From Pseudomonas sp. LS44 (GTDB lineage: Bacteria; Pseudomonadota; Gammaproteobacteria; Pseudomonadales; Pseudomonadaceae), in contig NZ_CP102830.1 of NCBI RefSeq assembly GCF_024730785.1, positions 682,001 to 746,000 on the forward strand: a stretch of 64,000 bases of DNA. Reading direction: 5' to 3'. The translations under genes were made by a program, and so were the position numbers. Under the pieces are notes generated by a model. That model had not been told where the DNA came from, did not search any database, and was given only the letters and a program-made list of their open reading frames with translations. Below, piece after piece: positions 61,225 to 64,000 of the stretch; within the stretch, counting starts at the first letter, position 1, and each line of letters starts with the position of its first letter.

Positions 61225-62592
61225 TCAATAGCGCTCAAAGCCCCGGCGTAACTCCCAGTCGGTGATGCGCCGGTCGTATTCCGATTGCTCCCAGTTGGCG
61301 GTGTGCAGGTAATGGGCGATCACTTCGTCACCGAAGGCCTGTTTGAGCATTTTCGAGCTCTTCAGCGCGGCGACGCTGTCGCGCAGGGTCTTGGCCACTT
61401 CGGGCAAGCGGGTGTTAGAGTAAGCGTCACCTTCAAAAGGTTTGCTCAGCTCCAGCTGTTCGTCGATCCCGGCCAGACCGGCGGCGATCAGCGCGGCATA
61501 GGCCAGATAAGGGTTGAGGTCGGCGCCGCCGATCCGGCATTCGATGCGAATCGCCTTGCTGGCCTCGCCACACAGGCGAAAGCCGGCGGTGCGGTTGTCG
61601 CGGCTCCACACCGCGCGGGTCGGCGCGAAGGTGCCGGCCTGGAAACGCTTGTAGGAATTGATGTACGGCGCCAGGAAGTAGGTGATGTCGCGCGCGTACT
61701 TGAGTTGCCCGGCGACCCACTGACGCATCAGCGTGGACATGCCGTAATCGGCCTTGGGATCGAGGAACAGCGGCTTGTCATTCTTCAGTCCCCACAACGA
61801 AGCATGGATATGGCTGCTGGAGCCGGCCAAGTCGTAACGCCACTTGGCCATGAAGGTGATCGACTTGCCTTGCTGTTGGGCGATTTCCTTGCAGGCGTGT
61901 TTGATGATGCTGTGACGGTCGGCCATGGCCAACGCGTCGGCGTAGCGCACATTGATCTCTTCCTGCCCCGGACCCCATTCGCCCTTGGAGTTTTCCACCG
62001 GAATGCCCGCCGCCTGCAGATGCTTGCGGATCGCGCGCATCACCGGCTCTTCGCGGATGGTCTGCAGGATGCTGTAGTCCTCGATGTTGTAGTTGATGGT
62101 CTTAGGGTTCTGGTAATTGCGCTGATAGATCGCCTCGTAGCTTTCGTCGAACAGGTAGAACTCCAGCTCGGAGGCGAACATGCCCTTGTAGCCACGCTCT
62201 TCGAGACGGGCGATCTGCCGCTTGAGGATGCCGCGCGGACTGTGCGGCAGGTCTTCGCCGTGGTGGTCCTGGACATCGCAGAGCACCAGTGCCGCGCCTT
62301 CCAGCCAGGGCACCACGCGCAGGGTAGACAGGTCGGGCTTGAAGACGAAGTCGCCGTAGCCTTTTTTCCAGCTCGCCGCGGCATACCCCGGCACCGGCTC
62401 CATGTCGATGTCGTCGGCCAGCAGGTAGTCGCAGCCGTGGGTTTCCTCGTGGGCGCTGTCGAGGAAGAACTCGACCTGGAAGCGCTTGCCGATCAGGCGA
62501 CCTTGCATGTCGACCATGCAGGCCAGCACCGTGTCGATCTTGCCTTGCTCGGCCATGTGGCGCAGGCCGGCGAGGGTGAGGGGAGCAGTCAT
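61225..62592 (-). CDS. Glutamine-synthetase-family gamma-glutamyl ligase (PuuA/GlnA-like)
   Basis: A 455-residue GS-fold ligase that joins glutamate to an amine with ATP. Beta-grasp part about 1-100; catalytic part with FASELEFYLFDESYEAIYQ (about 140-158), GPGQEEINVRYADAL (about 209-223), HIHASLW (about 267-273), TFAPTRAVWSRDNRTAGFR and IRIECRIGGADLNPYLAYAALIAAG. The adenylylation-site Tyr of GlnA is not seen near the C-terminus, as in PuuA and other polyamine or ethanolamine ligases. ATG at 62592 follows AAGGAG; a longer in-frame start is less likely. The permease is just upstream, the ALDH downstream. Confidence 0.85.
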   Translation of the reverse strand: MTAPLTLAGLRHMAEQGKIDTVLACMVDMQGRLIGKRFQVEFFLDSAHEETHGCDYLLADDIDMEPVPGYAAASWKKGYGDFVFKPDLSTLRVVPWLEGAALVLCDVQDHHGEDLPHSPRGILKRQIARLEERGYKGMFASELEFYLFDESYEAIYQRNYQNPKTINYNIEDYSILQTIREEPVMRAIRKHLQAAGIPVENSKGEWGPGQEEINVRYADALAMADRHSIIKHACKEIAQQQGKSITFMAKWRYDLAGSSSHIHASLWGLKNDKPLFLDPKADYGMSTLMRQWVAGQLKYARDITYFLAPYINSYKRFQAGTFAPTRAVWSRDNRTAGFRLCGEASKAIRIECRIGGADLNPYLAYAALIAAGLAGIDEQLELSKPFEGDAYSNTRLPEVAKTLRDSVAALKSSKMLKQAFGDEVIAHYLHTANWEQSEYDRRITDWELRRGFERY

Positions 62593-62740
62593 CCTTATCT
62601 CCTTGACAGGGATTTGCCGCGCGTCGGCCAGGCGGCGTTGGAACTCGGGCTCAGGCTGCTCATTCACACCCAGTGAACTTTGCGCCTTCGCCCGATCCCG
62701 CCTTGCCTGGCTCTCGATCGCTAAATCCCGGATTGAGCAG

Positions 62741-64000
62741 TCAGTGCGCCAGCTTCTTCTCGCGTTCGTGCCTGGCGAATTCCTCTTCCGGCGAGAGAAT
62801 CAGGTGATGCCGGCCGAAGATCGCGAAGTAGAGGATGCCGACCGCGAAGAACGCCGCCACCCAGAGCACGCCGAGGGTGTAGGCCGGGTCGCCGGTGAGC
62901 TGGTAGTACAGGGTTACCGCGGCGATCAGCATGGTCACCACGGCGCCTGGAATGCCCAGCGGGCTGCGATACGGACGCTCGATGTTAGGCAGGTTCTTGC
63001 GCAGCAGGATGAACGACAGCGCCTGCATGAAGTAGGAGAACATCGCGCCGAACACCGCCATGTTCAGCAGCGTGCCGCCGATCACCGCGCCGCCCTTTTC
63101 CTCACCGAAGATGAACCACAGCGCCATCATCACGATCAGCGCCAGGATGCTGCCGGCGAGCATCGCCACATGCGGGGTCTTGCGCTGGCCGTGGGTGATC
63201 GACAGCCACGGCAGGAAGTAGCCGGCGCGGCTCAGCGAGTAAATCTGCCGGCCCATGGCGAAGATGATGGTGTGGAAGCTGGCGACCAGGCCGACCACCG
63301 CGACCAGGGCCAGCAGCTTGGCGATGTTCTCGCCGTAGATGGCCTTGAAGCCGTCCAGCAGCGGCTCGCCCGAGGCGCCCAGGGCGAAGGAGCCGACCCC
63401 GCTGGTGGCCGGGTTCAGCCAGAGGATCATGAACGCCGAGATGATCAGGGTGAACATGCCGAGGAGGATGCCCTTGGGCATGTCGCGCTTGGGATCGACC
63501 GATTCCTCGGCGGCCAGCGGCAGCTGCTCGATGGCCAGGAACAGCCACACCGCGAACGGCAGGCAGGCCAGCACGCCGAGCCAGCCGTTGGGCAGGAATG
63601 GGCCGTTGCCATTGGGTAGTTCCATTTTGTCCGGGCCGACGTTCATCGCCCAGCGATTGAAGTCGATATGCGGCAGCGCGCTGACCCAGAACACGATCAG
63701 GCAGCCCAAGGCGAGCAGGGTGACCACCAGGGTCACCTTGAACGACAGCTCGACGCCGATCACGTTGAGCCAGATGAACACCGCGTAGAAGCCCAGCCAC
63801 CAGAGCGGCTGGTACTCGCTGGGCGTGCCGAAGATGCTGCCCATGTAGCTGCCGATAAAGAACACGATCACCGCCGGGGTGAGCACGTATTCGACGTTTT
63901 CCGACAAGCCGGTGACGAAGCCGCCCCACGGGCCCATGGCGCTGCGGGCGAAGGAGTAGGCGGCGCCGGTGTGCGGCAGCGCCGGCGACATCTCGGCCAG
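62741..64000 (-). CDS. eat: Ethanolamine-permease-like APC transporter, 5' end off window
   Basis: At least 420 residues of an APC-superfamily permease; the reading frame is open to the window edge, so the N-terminus is missing. It resembles Eat-type ethanolamine permeases (TIGR00908): MSPALPHTGAAYSFARSAMGPWGGFVTGLSENVEYVLTPAVIVFFIGSYMGS, with WLGVLACLPFAVWLFLAIEQLPLAAEE in the middle and about ten visible membrane spans, then a polar tail. Specificity for ethanolamine is inferred by similarity and from neighbours. The 148 bp to the ligase gene carries the AAGGAG but no obvious terminator. Confidence 0.78.
   Translation of the reverse strand: MAEMSPALPHTGAAYSFARSAMGPWGGFVTGLSENVEYVLTPAVIVFFIGSYMGSIFGTPSEYQPLWWLGFYAVFIWLNVIGVELSFKVTLVVTLLALGCLIVFWVSALPHIDFNRWAMNVGPDKMELPNGNGPFLPNGWLGVLACLPFAVWLFLAIEQLPLAAEESVDPKRDMPKGILLGMFTLIISAFMILWLNPATSGVGSFALGASGEPLLDGFKAIYGENIAKLLALVAVVGLVASFHTIIFAMGRQIYSLSRAGYFLPWLSITHGQRKTPHVAMLAGSILALIVMMALWFIFGEEKGGAVIGGTLLNMAVFGAMFSYFMQALSFILLRKNLPNIERPYRSPLGIPGAVVTMLIAAVTLYYQLTGDPAYTLGVLWVAAFFAVGILYFAIFGRHHLILSPEEEFARHEREKKLAH

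Noticed and set aside
61285-62676. 463-codon plus-strand frame opposite the GS-like gene
   Set aside because: Antisense shadow; the minus-strand protein has all glutamine synthetase family blocks and a good ribosome-binding site.

Overview
The window looks like chromosomal DNA of a Pseudomonas species. It is GC-rich, and its genes match families typical of that genus: RluE, HrpB, RhlE, a DUF2788 protein, FeoABC, a 506-residue ExaC-type aldehyde dehydrogenase, an ErcA-like iron alcohol dehydrogenase, and many short inverted repeats of the REP type between genes. I did not recognise rRNA, tRNA, CRISPR, prophage or integron sequence. About 60 genes are called. Two run off the ends: an alkylsulfatase at the left and an ethanolamine-type permease at the right. 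Species-level assignment is inference.

Layout. 1-9.5 kb: alkylsulfatase (partial), an MpaB-type oxygenase divergent from a TetR regulator with a clear dyad operator between them, an ATP/ADP-carrier-like transporter, a Tat-exported aldo/keto reductase, an MBL-fold hydrolase, rluE, a DUF2788 protein and an Lrp-type regulator. 10-25 kb: a secreted DUF4189 protein, a MAPEG protein, a lipoprotein-DinB-cation efflux operon, hrpB, a solute-binding-like protein, an EEP-family protein, a double CDGSH protein, an SDR, a YciC-like membrane protein, a NYN protein, a DEDD exonuclease, the lemA-TPM-TPM operon and rhlE. 25-34 kb: VOC, GNAT, flavoprotein, DUF502 and histone-deacetylase-fold genes, then a tightly overlapping four-gene operon (GNAT, tandem nitroreductase/SagB-like, tesB, HAD) and a PhyH-like dioxygenase. 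34-41.5 kb: lipoprotein, autotransporter, Tsx-like porin, NhaD-like antiporter and an MscS channel fused to a cyclic-nucleotide-binding domain. 41.7-50 kb: lipid and CoA metabolism (nitronate monooxygenase, a heteromeric acyl-CoA dehydrogenase pair, AraC regulator, FabG4-like reductase, thiolase). 50-56 kb: MFS transporter plus guanine deaminase, then feoABC. 56-64 kb: exaC, iron alcohol dehydrogenase, aldehyde dehydrogenase, glutamine-synthetase-like ligase and ethanolamine-type permease, all on the minus strand.

The most coherent functional unit is the last one. Permease, gamma-glutamyl ligase, alcohol dehydrogenase and aldehyde dehydrogenase together would suffice to import an amino alcohol such as ethanolamine, cap it with glutamate and oxidise it stepwise. 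This is an inference from gene content.

Intergenic DNA is unusually rich in repeats. I count at least seven REP-like families, two inverted copies of a 200-256 bp element with terminal inverted repeats (MITE-like), a third smaller MITE-like element, a 160-bp tandem duplication, and a perfect 32-bp inverted repeat. Several repeat ends carry GTAG or CTA(C) and supply the stop codon of the neighbouring gene. I found a previously unlisted cysteine-rich fragment of a copper-storage (Csp/DUF326) protein at 45.4-45.6 kb. I did not find a convincing new defence, RiPP or mobile system, and nothing here should be oversold as one.
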